From contig JAUOPI010000025.1 in assembly GCA_030546905.1 (NCBI GenBank), positions 1 through 52,688 of the forward strand: 52,688 nucleotides of DNA, given 5' to 3'. Numbering within the stretch: the first letter of the stretch is position 1; every line of letters begins with the position of its first letter. The position numbers and the translations under genes are program-made. The stretch comes from Granulosicoccaceae sp. 1_MG-2023. GTDB lineage: Bacteria > Pseudomonadota > Gammaproteobacteria > Granulosicoccales > Granulosicoccaceae. The notes beneath the pieces were generated by a model. The model ran no database searches, was not told the DNA's origin, and saw only the letters and a program-made list of their open reading frames with translations. Below, piece after piece: positions 25,024-34,008 of this stretch.

Positions 25024-25635
25024 CTATGCGGGCTGGTCAATTTTCTTGATAAACGCCAATGTTGCGATAACCGCGCCGGCACAGATGGCGGTTAGGCCCA
25101 TATGCCAAAAAGTCCACACGGCCAGCTGCCCGGACGAGGCGGTTTTGTGACTCAGGCCCGGCCCGAGCAGTGGGGCGGCCAATAGGCCAGCGCCCCAGAT
25201 CAGTCCGCTCAGGCGAAGTTTCACGGGGACAGGCGCCGTCCGCCAGTCAGTACCGGCAGCGGTGCTTCGGAAAATCTTTTTTGCCACCAGATAAGGCACC
25301 GCCAGATTGATGATCGGCATGGTCAGGTATAGCAGCAGATACCAGCCGGAAATCCGCAAGTCGTCTGCTGCCCCGTGGTTCAGCTCGCGGGCAACCCGGT
25401 AAGCCCAGAGCAGTTGCAGGAATTGGAAGGACAGGTAGCAGATCAAATAATAAAAAGTGCCCAGATCGAGCTGCGTGACCGCGTTTGTCAGCGCCGTGTC
25501 GGCAGCGGGCGTGGCCGGAGCGGAGCCGTATAGCCGGTAGAGCAGGAGGAAGCCGGCGGCGATCTGCCAGATCGCGATAAGGATGGTAAAGCGACCGAGT
25601 AGCCGCATTGCGCGGGTGAGTCCGGGCGAGTCCAT
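25024..25635 (-). CDS. DUF4328-like integral membrane protein
   Basis: 203 aa from the ATG at 25635 with aaggg about nine bases upstream; a GTG at 25668 is possible. About six membrane segments are visible (FTILIAIWQIAAGFLLLY, FYYLICYLSFQFLQLLWAY, WYLLLYLTMPIINLAVPYLVAKKIF, LSGLIWGAGLLAAPLLG, and a C-terminal pair). The WYxxxxxxPxxNLxxPxxvxkxiF motif matches DUF4328. Function is unknown. It is the first gene on the chromosomal side of the element. Confidence 0.72.
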   Translation of the reverse strand: MDSPGLTRAMRLLGRFTILIAIWQIAAGFLLLYRLYGSAPATPAADTALTNAVTQLDLGTFYYLICYLSFQFLQLLWAYRVARELNHGAADDLRISGWYLLLYLTMPIINLAVPYLVAKKIFRSTAAGTDWRTAPVPVKLRLSGLIWGAGLLAAPLLGPGLSHKTASSGQLAVWTFWHMGLTAICAGAVIATLAFIKKIDQPA

Positions 25636-25707
25636 GTTTTGGCCCTTGTTGTTGGTGCTGTCCGGCACTATGCCAGTGTGTTTTGTGCGATTAAAGACGG
25701 GCTGGGC

Positions 25708-26469
25708 TCAGCGTTCAAGCCAGGTGCAATACAAGTCCACATCAAGGCCGTCGAGACTGTCCACACCTGTAAACACGCCTTCATCTATAGCGCTTTGACC
25801 GGGTGCGATACTGCTTCCGTCATCGAAAATGAGATTGGTCCAGTATCCGTCCCCGTCCCATTCGGCGAAGCAGAGTACTTTCGTGCCTGAGCCTGATGTG
25901 GTGTCGTTGATGAGTTTCGGGCTGATAGTGAATGACAGCAAGCCGATGTTGGGATTGTCCGGCGTCGGGCTTATCCATGTGGGGGCGTCGAGCTGCTTAA
26001 AGTCATCCGGCTCGCCAAGCGTTTCTTCAATGAGTTTGGCTGCGGACTCTGCCAGCCATTCCACTTCCGGACGAACCGGTTCCCGCACAGGCGCCTGACC
26101 GTATAGGTTGCTGACGCTGATCGCCACCGTTGTCGAGTCTGAGTCCTTGCCGTCTGTAACGGTCAGTCTCAAGGTGTATTCGCCGACGCGGGTGTTAGCC
26201 AGATTTGCCTGCCTGCTTTGTTCGTTGTAGAGAAGTACGGGAGAACCGGCGGCTATGGTGTCGAGACTCCAGAAATAGTCCAGTTCATCACCGTCCGCAT
26301 CGAAACTGAGGGAGCCGTCCAGGGTCACGATCTCGCCTGCATTGACGATCTGATCGCCACCGGCATCTGCCACCGGTGTTGTATTCGGTTCACCGCCACC
26401 GCCGCCACCACAGGCGGTAAGTGCCGTGATCAAAGCGCAGAGAAAAAGCGTGTGTCGTGTTGTCAGCAT
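25708..26469 (-). CDS. PKD-domain lipoprotein
   Basis: 253 aa. The signal peptide ends in ALTAC, a good lipobox, followed by a glycine run (CGGGGGG) typical of surface lipoproteins. Residues about 30-120 form a PKD domain (PVADAGGDQIVNAGEIVTLDG, SFDADGDELDYFWS, YTLRLTVTDGKDSDSTTV). The C-terminal half (TWISPTPDNPNIGLLSF, LCFAEWDGDGYWTN) is unrecognised and carries two cysteines. The glycine run is encoded by a cc(g/a) triplet tract near 26392-26412. Confidence 0.8.
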   Translation of the reverse strand: MLTTRHTLFLCALITALTACGGGGGGEPNTTPVADAGGDQIVNAGEIVTLDGSLSFDADGDELDYFWSLDTIAAGSPVLLYNEQSRQANLANTRVGEYTLRLTVTDGKDSDSTTVAISVSNLYGQAPVREPVRPEVEWLAESAAKLIEETLGEPDDFKQLDAPTWISPTPDNPNIGLLSFTISPKLINDTTSGSGTKVLCFAEWDGDGYWTNLIFDDGSSIAPGQSAIDEGVFTGVDSLDGLDVDLYCTWLER

Positions 26470-26761
26470 GACAGTCCCTTTGTGTTGATGTTCATAATGC
26501 TTTACACAATGCTTACATATCTGGCCGACAATTAAGTCAGAAACATGACGCTCGTGAGAGCCGGTTCACACAGCCGTGCTGTTACCGGCTTGGATTTGTC
26601 TGAACAGCAGGCGGGGTCGGTCCGGGCCGGAAAGGTCCGGGGAGTTTGCTATCGGGCGGGGCAGGGAAGTGCTTCGGCTGTTTGCCGGCCGGGGCTTCAG
26701 GGCGATGTTGCGGCCATTGCCCGGTGTGCGCGCCGCCGGCGCTGGCCGGCGCGGTGTGTTC

Positions 26762-27640
26762 TTAGCCCTTAATCTGCAGATTAAGCATGCGCGCGATGGT
26801 GAGCGGATCGGCGCGGCGCGGGATATTGCGGATTTTCAGTGGTTGTTCGGGGCGGATGCTGGCCGAAAGCGTATCGGGCTCGGCGATAAACTGCCGTAAC
26901 TGCGTGAGTGTCTCGCGGCTCAGCGGGTCCTCGCTGTCGGCGATGCGGGCGTCGAGTGCGGCGAGCGCATTGCTTCTGACCTGGTCGGCGCTGATGCCCT
27001 GTTCCTCGGCCTGTTGTTGCAGAATCCGCTCAGCCAGGGAGTTGTCCTGCAGGCGCAGCTCGGCGTTGTGGATAATCAGGTTGCGGTAGCCGAACAGCAG
27101 ACGCATAAGGCTGGTTTCGTCGCTGCCGAGTTCGATATTGCTGAGTTTAAGGGCCAGGCTCAGCGAGCCGGCGTCCGCCAGATCAAACTCAAGCCGGCGG
27201 ATATCGAGCTGACGTTCCCGGCGGTCGTAATGGTAGTCGGCCGTAAGACTGATGTTGACCTTGTCCGGGTAGTCGAGCTCACGCAGTCCGGCGCCGAGTG
27301 TGCCGAGCGAGGCGGTGGCGATCTCAGCCTTGTGCAGTTGCAGCGACATAAACGCCGGCACGTCCGTGGCGTTGCTATCAAATTCGTCAATGACCACCCG
27401 TTCGATCAGCAGTGCTTCGCGGCTTTGCCGCGGACGGACTGACACGCCGTGCAGAGAGACGTCACGGCTCAACAGGTTTACGTCGACATCCTCATAGCGG
27501 ATTTCTGCCACATCCTGCATCTGTGCGATCCGTTGGTCGATACGCTTGCGCGCTTCGCTTTCGGCATAGGCGTCGGCGCCGATCCAGGCGGCCCCGGCGG
27601 CAAGTGTGGCAACGGAGAAAAATAAGCTGATTGGTTTCAT
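26762..27640 (-). CDS. Exported or anchored protein of unknown function (AsmA/DUF945-like flavour)
   Basis: 292 aa. A single N-terminal hydrophobic segment (LFFSVATLAAGAAWIGADAYA) is a signal peptide or anchor. The periplasmic part has a beta-rich repetitive style (IRYEDVDVNLLSRDVSLHGVSV, KVNISLTADYHYD, LDIRRLEFDLADAGSLSLAL), reminiscent of AsmA- or DUF945-type proteins, then a helical region (SLAERILQQQAEEQGIS). I do not assign a family. It is divergent from the CYTH/CHAD-like gene across a 46-bp gap. The 290-bp gap downstream (26470-26761) shows only GC-rich palindromic sequence. Confidence 0.6.
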   Translation of the reverse strand: MKPISLFFSVATLAAGAAWIGADAYAESEARKRIDQRIAQMQDVAEIRYEDVDVNLLSRDVSLHGVSVRPRQSREALLIERVVIDEFDSNATDVPAFMSLQLHKAEIATASLGTLGAGLRELDYPDKVNISLTADYHYDRRERQLDIRRLEFDLADAGSLSLALKLSNIELGSDETSLMRLLFGYRNLIIHNAELRLQDNSLAERILQQQAEEQGISADQVRSNALAALDARIADSEDPLSRETLTQLRQFIAEPDTLSASIRPEQPLKIRNIPRRADPLTIARMLNLQIKG

Positions 27641-27686
27641 GGAGTTTGTATTACCGGGAGAGGCGCGTTAAGCCGCGCACAGCAAG

Positions 27687-29426
27687 ATGTTGGCAGGATG
27701 GGCCGGGCCCTTACGTTGGTGGCAACATAGTGTGAAGCCTATCACAAGGCAGCGTCGGGCTTCGCTTGTGTCACACGATCCGGAGCGATTGTTGATAGAC
27801 TTTAATTCTACTCAGCCTGAGCCGGGCAAGCCTTTGAACAGCACACAGAATCATGATCCCGTCGTTGCCCGAGCCCCGCAGGAGCTCGTGCGTTTTCTGT
27901 TGCCCGACGGACACGACCAGCTGGAGTCGCTCAAGCACGCCATTGTCGCGCAAGGACAGTTTGTGTATGCCGGGCCGCGCCAGTTTGACGAGCATATCTT
28001 CGACACCGCGGATTTCGCCTTGTTCCGTCGCGGGCAGGCGTGTTGTCTGCGCGAGTCACTGGCGCAGGGCGAGCTGAGTCTGGTCGGCATTGACGCATTG
28101 GGCCGGCCGCAGACACAAACCCCGCCGTTACAGCAAGCCTGGCCACAGCCGGCCGTGCCGGCCATGTTCTCGGCACAGCAATGGCCTGCCGGCGAGGTGC
28201 GTGAACAGGTGCTGAGTCTGGTCGGTGCCACGCCCTTGGTGCGTCAGGGGCGTTTGCGCACAGTACGTCAGATTTATGCAAGTCCGGACCAGCCTGCCTT
28301 GCCGGTCTTGTGGCTGGACCGCGCGGTGGTGCTTGATGCAAGCAGCAACGAGGTGCGCGAGCGGTTTCTGTCGGTCAGCTATCTGCGCGGTGCGGCCCCG
28401 GATGCAGAGTTTGAACGTTTGCACCGGCATTTGCTCAGCGCATTTGCACTCAGGCCGTTAATGCAGGGCATGTACAGCCGTTGTCTGCGTGTTTCCGGAC
28501 GCTTGCTGCATCTGTATCAGGCGCGGTGTTTCCGTTCTCTGGCCTCGGCCGAAACCTATGCGCAACTGCTTGAGCGTTTCACCGGCAATCAGCTTGCCTT
28601 GTTGCAGTATTGGCGTGATGTGGCCGCCGAAGGCGTGGATCCCCGCGGTGTGCATCAGATGCGTGTGGCCATCCGGCGCATCCGCTCGGCATTGCGTACG
28701 TCACGCGATTATCTGGAAGCCGGCACATACGATCAGTTGCAGGCCGAGCTGCGCTGGCTCGGCCAGCGGCTGGGTGCGGTGCGGGAGCTGGATGTGCTGA
28801 TGGGCTGGCTGCAGACGGAGCCGTTCAGCGACCAGGCCGGCGATATGGCCGCTTATTGGGAGGCGGACTTGCGGTTGCTGCGCGAGCAGGCGCAGCGCAC
28901 ATTGGCCTCGGCGCTGGCGGGGGAGCGGGTTGCCGGGCTGGAGGAACGCTTAACCGCAGCCCTGACGCAGGATGCCAGGCTTGCAAAGAAGTCCCGCACA
29001 CATGCGCCGGGCAAAATTGCCACGCGGATTATCCGCAAGACCGTCAAGCAAACCGCACAGGCGACCCGTGAACTGGACGGCGATTGTCCGCCCGAAGCGC
29101 TGCACGCCTTGCGTATCGAGTACAAGCGCTTGCGCTATACGCTCGACTTTTTAGCCTCTGCCGGCGGCGCGGAGCCGCGGCAGTTGCGCAAGACCTGTAA
29201 GAAAGTTCAGAAAATCCTCGGCCGTCATCAGGACTTACACGACCGCGCAGAGCGTATCCGGCGCTACGCCGGCAGTCCGGCGGCGATGGCCCACGGGCAG
29301 GAATTTGTGTTTTTCCTCGGCGGGCTTTTCCAATCACAGATGCAAGCCATGCAGGCCTGTCGTGAGGCCTTTTTTGCCTCTCGCGAGCACTTTCTCACGC
29401 AGTTGCAGGACGCTCTCAGCGACTAG
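27687..29426 (+). CDS. CHAD-domain protein with degenerate CYTH-like N-terminus
   Basis: Up to 579 aa from the ATG at 27687. Homology-like sequence begins near residue 60, so a TTG start around 27789 cannot be excluded. Residues about 65-260 look like a decayed CYTH domain: the ExExK signature at its start is ELVRF and the metal site is not evident. Residues about 285-575 are a CHAD domain with its conserved histidines in VHQMRVAIRRIRSALR and LHALRIEYKRLRYTLDF. CHAD domains bind polyphosphate, and CYTH enzymes hydrolyse triphosphate. The retained CHAD residues suggest polyphosphate binding, and the degenerate CYTH part suggests no triphosphatase activity. It ends 2 bp from the convergent dctD. 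Confidence 0.75.
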   Translation: MLAGWAGPLRWWQHSVKPITRQRRASLVSHDPERLLIDFNSTQPEPGKPLNSTQNHDPVVARAPQELVRFLLPDGHDQLESLKHAIVAQGQFVYAGPRQFDEHIFDTADFALFRRGQACCLRESLAQGELSLVGIDALGRPQTQTPPLQQAWPQPAVPAMFSAQQWPAGEVREQVLSLVGATPLVRQGRLRTVRQIYASPDQPALPVLWLDRAVVLDASSNEVRERFLSVSYLRGAAPDAEFERLHRHLLSAFALRPLMQGMYSRCLRVSGRLLHLYQARCFRSLASAETYAQLLERFTGNQLALLQYWRDVAAEGVDPRGVHQMRVAIRRIRSALRTSRDYLEAGTYDQLQAELRWLGQRLGAVRELDVLMGWLQTEPFSDQAGDMAAYWEADLRLLREQAQRTLASALAGERVAGLEERLTAALTQDARLAKKSRTHAPGKIATRIIRKTVKQTAQATRELDGDCPPEALHALRIEYKRLRYTLDFLASAGGAEPRQLRKTCKKVQKILGRHQDLHDRAERIRRYAGSPAAMAHGQEFVFFLGGLFQSQMQAMQACREAFFASREHFLTQLQDALSD

Positions 29427-29428
29427 TC

Positions 29429-30754
29429 TTAGTTGTCATCTTTCGGGCTGCCGAGCTTGTTATACAGCGTGCGGCGCGAGATCCCAAGATGTTTCGCTGC
29501 GCGCGAGACATTGCCGTCAAAGCGCTCGATGGCATTACGGATAATCCGCTTTTCATAGATTGCCACGCGATGGCTGAGGGATTCGTTTGATTCGTCCTGC
29601 CCGCTGTTTTCTTCGCCGACGCCCGGGTCAAAGCCCAGCGCATAGCGGCGCGCGTTGTTTTGCAATTCGCGTACGTTGCCGGGCCAGTGATAGGACAGCA
29701 GTCGGTCGTAGAGCGCGCTGCTCAGCGGTGGCGCTTCTTCGCCGGTTTCCTTGGCGTGCTGATTGAGAAAGTGCTGGAATAACAGCGGCACATCTTCGAT
29801 CCGCTCGCGCAGCGGCGGTATATGCAGGCTCACCACATCCAGCCGGAAATACAAGTCAGCGCGGAATTGCCCGGCATCGGCGGCTTTGCTGAGCGAGGTT
29901 TTCGAGGCGGAATAAACGCGGATGTCGATGTCTTTTTCCTTGTTGGTACCGAGACGGACCACGCGCCGCTCTTGTAGTACACGCAACAACTCGGCTTGCA
30001 GTTCCAGTGGCATGGATTCGATTTCATCGAGAAAAACCACGCCTTTGTCCGCATACTCGAACTTGCCCATGCGCTGGCTGGCCGCGCCGGTGAAGGCGCC
30101 CTGGGCGTGACCGAAAAACTCGCTGGCCGACAGGCTGCCGGGAATTGCCGCGCAGTTGATCGGCACGAAATTACCGTTGCTGCGCGGGCCGAGATCGTGC
30201 AGGCAGCGCGCCATCAGTTCCTTGCCTGTACCGGATTCGCCGTAAATCAACACATCAACATCGGCCTGGGCATAGCGTTTGATTTTCTCGCGCAGGGCCA
30301 CCATCGACGGCGAGGCGCCGATAATCACGCGTTCCAGATCAGTGGCGCTGGACAGCTGATCGCGCAGTTTGCGGTTATCCAGCGTCAGGCGGCGTTTCTC
30401 CAGCGCGCGGGTGACGACGGTGATCAGGGTCTCGGGGCGGAAGGGTTTTTCCAGAAAATCGTAGGCGCCGTCGCGGATGGCCTTGACCGCCATGCGCACA
30501 TGGCCGTGACCGGTTATCAGCACAATCGGCAGGTCCTGATCAATGGCGGTGACTTTGCGCAAAAACTCCATCCCGTCCATATCGGGCATACGCACATCGG
30601 AGACGATCACGCCGGGCAGGTCGCGCGTGACGCTCTCCAGTGCCAATTGGGCTGAACCCACGTCAGCCACACGCAGCCCGGCCAGTTCCAGGGATTCGCG
30701 GATGCTGGCGCGGATTTCGGCTTCGTCGTCGATCAGCAGAACATCACAGTCCAT
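29429..30754 (-). CDS. dctD: C4-dicarboxylate response regulator DctD (NtrC family)
   Basis: 441 aa from the ATG at 30754, overlapping dctB by 11 bp; the frame from 30835 runs into dctB. The receiver domain (LLIDDEAEIRAS, phospho-acceptor Asp in VIVSDVRMPDMDG) is residues 1-120. The sigma-54 AAA+ domain (about 145-380) has Walker A GESGTGKE, the GAFTGA loop that contacts sigma-54, and the Walker B region VVFLDEIESM. The C-terminal Fis-type helix-turn-helix is NVSRAAKHLGISRRTLYNKLG. It activates the divergent TRAP operon; likely binding sites are at 32646-32693. Confidence 0.93.
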   Translation of the reverse strand: MDCDVLLIDDEAEIRASIRESLELAGLRVADVGSAQLALESVTRDLPGVIVSDVRMPDMDGMEFLRKVTAIDQDLPIVLITGHGHVRMAVKAIRDGAYDFLEKPFRPETLITVVTRALEKRRLTLDNRKLRDQLSSATDLERVIIGASPSMVALREKIKRYAQADVDVLIYGESGTGKELMARCLHDLGPRSNGNFVPINCAAIPGSLSASEFFGHAQGAFTGAASQRMGKFEYADKGVVFLDEIESMPLELQAELLRVLQERRVVRLGTNKEKDIDIRVYSASKTSLSKAADAGQFRADLYFRLDVVSLHIPPLRERIEDVPLLFQHFLNQHAKETGEEAPPLSSALYDRLLSYHWPGNVRELQNNARRYALGFDPGVGEENSGQDESNESLSHRVAIYEKRIIRNAIERFDGNVSRAAKHLGISRRTLYNKLGSPKDDN

Positions 30755-32537
30755 CAGTGCTTCTCCGGTATAAGGGCAACAGCACGGTAAAGGTCGCGCC
30801 GTGCGGAGGCTGGTTGGTCGCGCTGATTTTGCCATGAAAACGGTTGACGATTTCCTGCGCGATGGTCAGACCCAGACCGAGTCCGTGGCCGCCTTTTTTG
30901 GTTGAATAGAAGGGCTCGAAAATACTCGCCATATCCTGCTCGCTGATGCCGGTGCCGTTGTCTCTGACTTCAATACAAGCCTGGCCTTGCTTGCGGCAGA
31001 GATTGACCCTCAGTTGCGGTGAGTCACTGTCCCTGACCGCGTCGAGCGCGTTGGACAGCAGATTGACGATCAGCTGCTGGAGCAGGATTTCGTCCCCGTC
31101 CACGTGTAATTCACCGTCCGGGCGATGCAGGCGGACATCCACCGAGGCGCGGCGCAGCTGGTCGGCCATTACCGTATAGGCGGCGTCAAAGGTGCTGTCC
31201 AGCGAGACCGGCGCGGTGCTCAGCTCGTCGCCGCGGACGAAGATTTTCAGCTGACGGATAATCAGCGTGATGCGGTCGGCCAGATCGGCAATGCTGTCGA
31301 GTTTTTTCTGTGCATCGTCGTAGCGCTGTAAGCGGATCAGCTGCCCGGCGTTACTCAGATAGGAGTGAATCGCCGTCAGCGGCTGACTGATCTCGTGGCT
31401 GAGGCCGGCTGAGAAGCGCCCGATGGCCGCCAGCCGGCCCGATTCGACCAGTTTTTCCTGGGTCGCCAGCAATTCGGCATTGGCTTCGCGCAGGTCGCGG
31501 GTGCGCTCGACAATGGCTTCTTCCAGCGCATTGCGCTGGCGTTGTTCGGCCAGCAAGCGGTGCCGGGCCAGACGCTGCCGTTGGTAGAGGGCCGAGGCGA
31601 TAATGCCGATGCCGGCCAGACCGAAGCCGATGGCCACGGTGCCGAAAAACGCGACCCGGCTGACCGGCGCGGTGTTGCTGGCCAGATGGATAGTCCAGCC
31701 CGCGTCCGTCATGGGCAGGCGTTGTACCAGATACTCGGCGCTGCGGCCGCTGCCGGGCGCGCCAAGGCTGATCAGCTGGCCGCCGGCATCCAGGGTCATC
31801 AGCTCACGGCGTTGCAGGGCGGTGATGGCGCCCGGGTCGGGGTAGCGGCGGGTGGCGGCGATCACCTCCCGTTGCGCGTCGCTCAGCGGCGACAGGGAGC
31901 GGTAACGCCAGTTTGTGTTGGTGCTGACAAAAACCACACCATCGTCATCGATCAGTGACAGCTCGCGGCCCTCGGCCTGCCAAAGCCGTTCGAGATGATC
32001 GACACGCATTTTAATCACCACCACGCCGACCGGTTTCTGCTGATCAAACACCGGCGTGCCGACATAGAAGCCGCGCTCATTGGAGGAGGTACCGATGGCG
32101 AAGAAATCCGCGCTCTGACCGAGAATGGCAATCTGAAAATAGGGCCGGTAGCTGAAGTTGCGGCCGACGAAGTTGGACTTGCTGCGCCAGTTGCTGGCGG
32201 CAATGGTTTCGCCGGTTTCGTTCATCAGATAGGTGTCGAGTGCGCCGGTGGTGCGGTTGATGTCCTCGAGCAGACGGTTGGTGTCGTTACGCGCCACATC
32301 GTCGTAGGTCAGCAGAAAGGTCTTTAATTCGGTGTTGGAAGCGAGCAAGCTGCCAATGATACGGAACTGGCGGATCTCGCCCTCGAGGCTGGAATTAACC
32401 AGTTCCAGGGTGTTGTGTTCGGCCTCCTGCAGGCCGGTGAGCAATTTTTGATACAACAGCTGATGTATCAGTGCCAGCGTGGCCAGAATCAGCGGCAGGG
32501 CGATCGCCAGCAGTAGCAGTCGGGGCAAGGGTTTCAT
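30744..32537 (-). CDS. dctB: C4-dicarboxylate sensor histidine kinase DctB
   Basis: 597 aa from the ATG at 32537; the longer frame from 32630 reaches into the promoter region. An N-terminal membrane helix (LLLLAIALPLILATLALI), a periplasmic dCache/PDC-type sensor (about 35-290; FVGRNFSYRPYF is typical of DctB) and a second helix (VAIGFGLAGIGIIASALY) come first. A coiled-coil linker (RQRNALEEAIVERTRDLREANAEL) leads to the kinase: H box GLSHEISQPLTAIHSYL, N box LLSNALDAV, G boxes VRDNGTGI and HGLGLGLTI. It phosphorylates DctD in response to dicarboxylates. Confidence 0.93.
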   Translation of the reverse strand: MKPLPRLLLLAIALPLILATLALIHQLLYQKLLTGLQEAEHNTLELVNSSLEGEIRQFRIIGSLLASNTELKTFLLTYDDVARNDTNRLLEDINRTTGALDTYLMNETGETIAASNWRSKSNFVGRNFSYRPYFQIAILGQSADFFAIGTSSNERGFYVGTPVFDQQKPVGVVVIKMRVDHLERLWQAEGRELSLIDDDGVVFVSTNTNWRYRSLSPLSDAQREVIAATRRYPDPGAITALQRRELMTLDAGGQLISLGAPGSGRSAEYLVQRLPMTDAGWTIHLASNTAPVSRVAFFGTVAIGFGLAGIGIIASALYQRQRLARHRLLAEQRQRNALEEAIVERTRDLREANAELLATQEKLVESGRLAAIGRFSAGLSHEISQPLTAIHSYLSNAGQLIRLQRYDDAQKKLDSIADLADRITLIIRQLKIFVRGDELSTAPVSLDSTFDAAYTVMADQLRRASVDVRLHRPDGELHVDGDEILLQQLIVNLLSNALDAVRDSDSPQLRVNLCRKQGQACIEVRDNGTGISEQDMASIFEPFYSTKKGGHGLGLGLTIAQEIVNRFHGKISATNQPPHGATFTVLLPLYRRSTDGL

Positions 32538-32645
32538 GCGCGCAGTATAGCGGCAAAGTCCGCCGGCGGCCGGTTGCGGCGCTGTTGGCGCGGGGCTGCA
32601 AAGGCCGCGTTTGGCCATCGCCCAAAACAATGCTGCATTGCAGGT

Positions 32646-32693
32646 GTGTAAAAAAATTCACAGCACTTCGGACGCTGGTGAAGAAATTTACAC
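32646..32693. promoter_or_regulatory. Paired palindromes: putative DctD upstream activating sites
   Basis: gtgtaaaaaaattcac (32646-32661) and gtgaagaaatttacac (32678-32693) are both GTG-N10-CAC imperfect palindromes with AT cores. Their centres are 32 bp apart, three helical turns, so dimers would sit on one face. They lie about 110 bp upstream of the -24/-12-like element. Confidence 0.65.
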
Positions 32694-32801
32694 ACAATTG
32701 AGTTTGGTTGACCTTGAAGTCATTCTCGTAATCGGCTTCAGGTTACTGATGTAAAACAAAAAAGTATCAGCTTAAATTACGGGCAAAAGCACCCGCAGAG
32801 G

Positions 32802-32817
32802 TGGCTCGATTCTCGCC
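32802..32817 (+). promoter_or_regulatory. Putative sigma-54 promoter of dctPQM
   Basis: TGGCtCGattctcGCc: the invariant GG and GC are separated by 10 bases as required, with most consensus positions in the -24 box matched. The -12 box is weaker (CGCC for TTGC). About 70 bp before the dctP ATG; a GGAGGA ribosome binding site follows at 32881-32886. Confidence 0.55.
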
Positions 32818-32889
32818 ATATAGGGTGGCACTGCCAGACCGGGATCAGAATCCGGCCGGCCGTACCTACTTTTCAACATCGGAGGAAGT

Positions 32890-33894
32890 ATGCGTTTACT
32901 TAACAAACTTTTCGCTGTGACAACACTGTCTCTCGCCATGGGCGCCCCGGCGGCAATGGCAGCTTGTGATGACGGCGAAATTGTCATCAAGTTCAGCCAC
33001 GTGACCAATGCCGACAAACACCCCAAAGGCATTGCCGCGTCTCTGCTGGCCAAACGCGTCAATGAAGAAATGGACGGTAAAGCCTGCATGGAGGTTTACC
33101 CCAACTCCACGCTCTATAACGACGACAAAGTCCTCGAAGCACTGTTGCTCGGCAATGTGCAGATGGCAGCACCGTCGCTGTCCAAGTTTGAGAAATACAC
33201 CAAGCAGTTCCGCATCTTCGATCTGCCGTTCATGTTTAAAGACATCAACGCGGTCGATGCTTTCCAGACCTCTGAAGCCGGCCAGAAAATGCTCGGTTCC
33301 ATGAAAAAACGCGGCATCCTCGGTCTGGCCTTCTGGCACAACGGCATGAAACAGCTGTCGGCCAACAAACCGCTGCTGGAGCCGGAAGACGCCAAAGGGC
33401 TGAAATTCCGCATCATGGCCTCTGATGTACTGCAGGCGCAGATGGAACAGCTCGATGCCAACCCGCAGAAAATGGCCTTCTCCGAAGTTTACGGCGCGCT
33501 GCAAACCAAGGTTATCGACGGTCAGGAAAACACCTGGTCCAACACCTACGGCAAGAAGTTCTTCGAAGTTCAGGACGGCGTGACCGAATCCAACCACGGT
33601 GTGCTCGACTACCTGGTTGTCACGTCACGTGAATTCTGGGCCGGTCTGCCGGATGACGTGCGTGATCAGCTTTCCACCATCCTTCAGGAAGTCACTGAAA
33701 CCCGTAACGCCGAATCTGCGGCTGTTAACGAAGCGGCCAAGCAGGAAATCATCAAAGCCGGTGGTGTGGTTCGTCAGCTGAGCGACGAGCAACGTGCCAA
33801 GTGGGTTGAAGCGATGAAACCGGTTTGGCAGAAGTTCGAAGGTGACATCGGCGCCGATCTGATCGAAGCGGCTGTTCAAAGCAACGAAGAATAA
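32890..33894 (+). CDS. dctP: TRAP transporter substrate-binding protein DctP
   Basis: 334 aa. A cleavable signal peptide (LFAVTTLSLAMGAPAAMAA) directs it to the periplasm. The DctP fold is clear: VIKFSHVTNADKHPKG, LEALLLGNVQMAAPS, the substrate-arginine region KGLKFRIMASDVLQAQMEQL, and QTKVIDGQENTWSN. C4-dicarboxylate specificity is inferred from DctBD linkage. GGAGGA precedes the ATG by three bases. It is the first gene of dctPQM. Confidence 0.94.
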   Translation: MRLLNKLFAVTTLSLAMGAPAAMAACDDGEIVIKFSHVTNADKHPKGIAASLLAKRVNEEMDGKACMEVYPNSTLYNDDKVLEALLLGNVQMAAPSLSKFEKYTKQFRIFDLPFMFKDINAVDAFQTSEAGQKMLGSMKKRGILGLAFWHNGMKQLSANKPLLEPEDAKGLKFRIMASDVLQAQMEQLDANPQKMAFSEVYGALQTKVIDGQENTWSNTYGKKFFEVQDGVTESNHGVLDYLVVTSREFWAGLPDDVRDQLSTILQEVTETRNAESAAVNEAAKQEIIKAGGVVRQLSDEQRAKWVEAMKPVWQKFEGDIGADLIEAAVQSNEE

Positions 33895-33904
33895 GCCCTG
33901 CTGC

Positions 33905-33967
33905 GCGGGTCAGGCTATCTGCCGGACCCGCTTTACCATTCTGTTGCCGGCCGTTGCGATGGCCGGC
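33905..33967 (+). other. Two hairpins between dctP and dctQ
   Basis: Stem gcgggtc / gacccgc (33905-33931) and stem gccggcc / ggccggc (33946-33967) in the 114-bp gap. Such intercistronic structures commonly protect the binding-protein mRNA or partly terminate transcription, giving excess DctP over the membrane subunits. The role here is inferred. Confidence 0.5.
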
Positions 33968-34008
33968 ATTTCTACTGGTCTGTTATTACGTTTTCTGGGG
34001 GTGCGAGC

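Noticed and set aside
32822-32845. Second sigma-54 promoter at the TGGCAC near 32827
   Set aside because: The -24-like TGGCAC is present but no GC follows at the required spacing.
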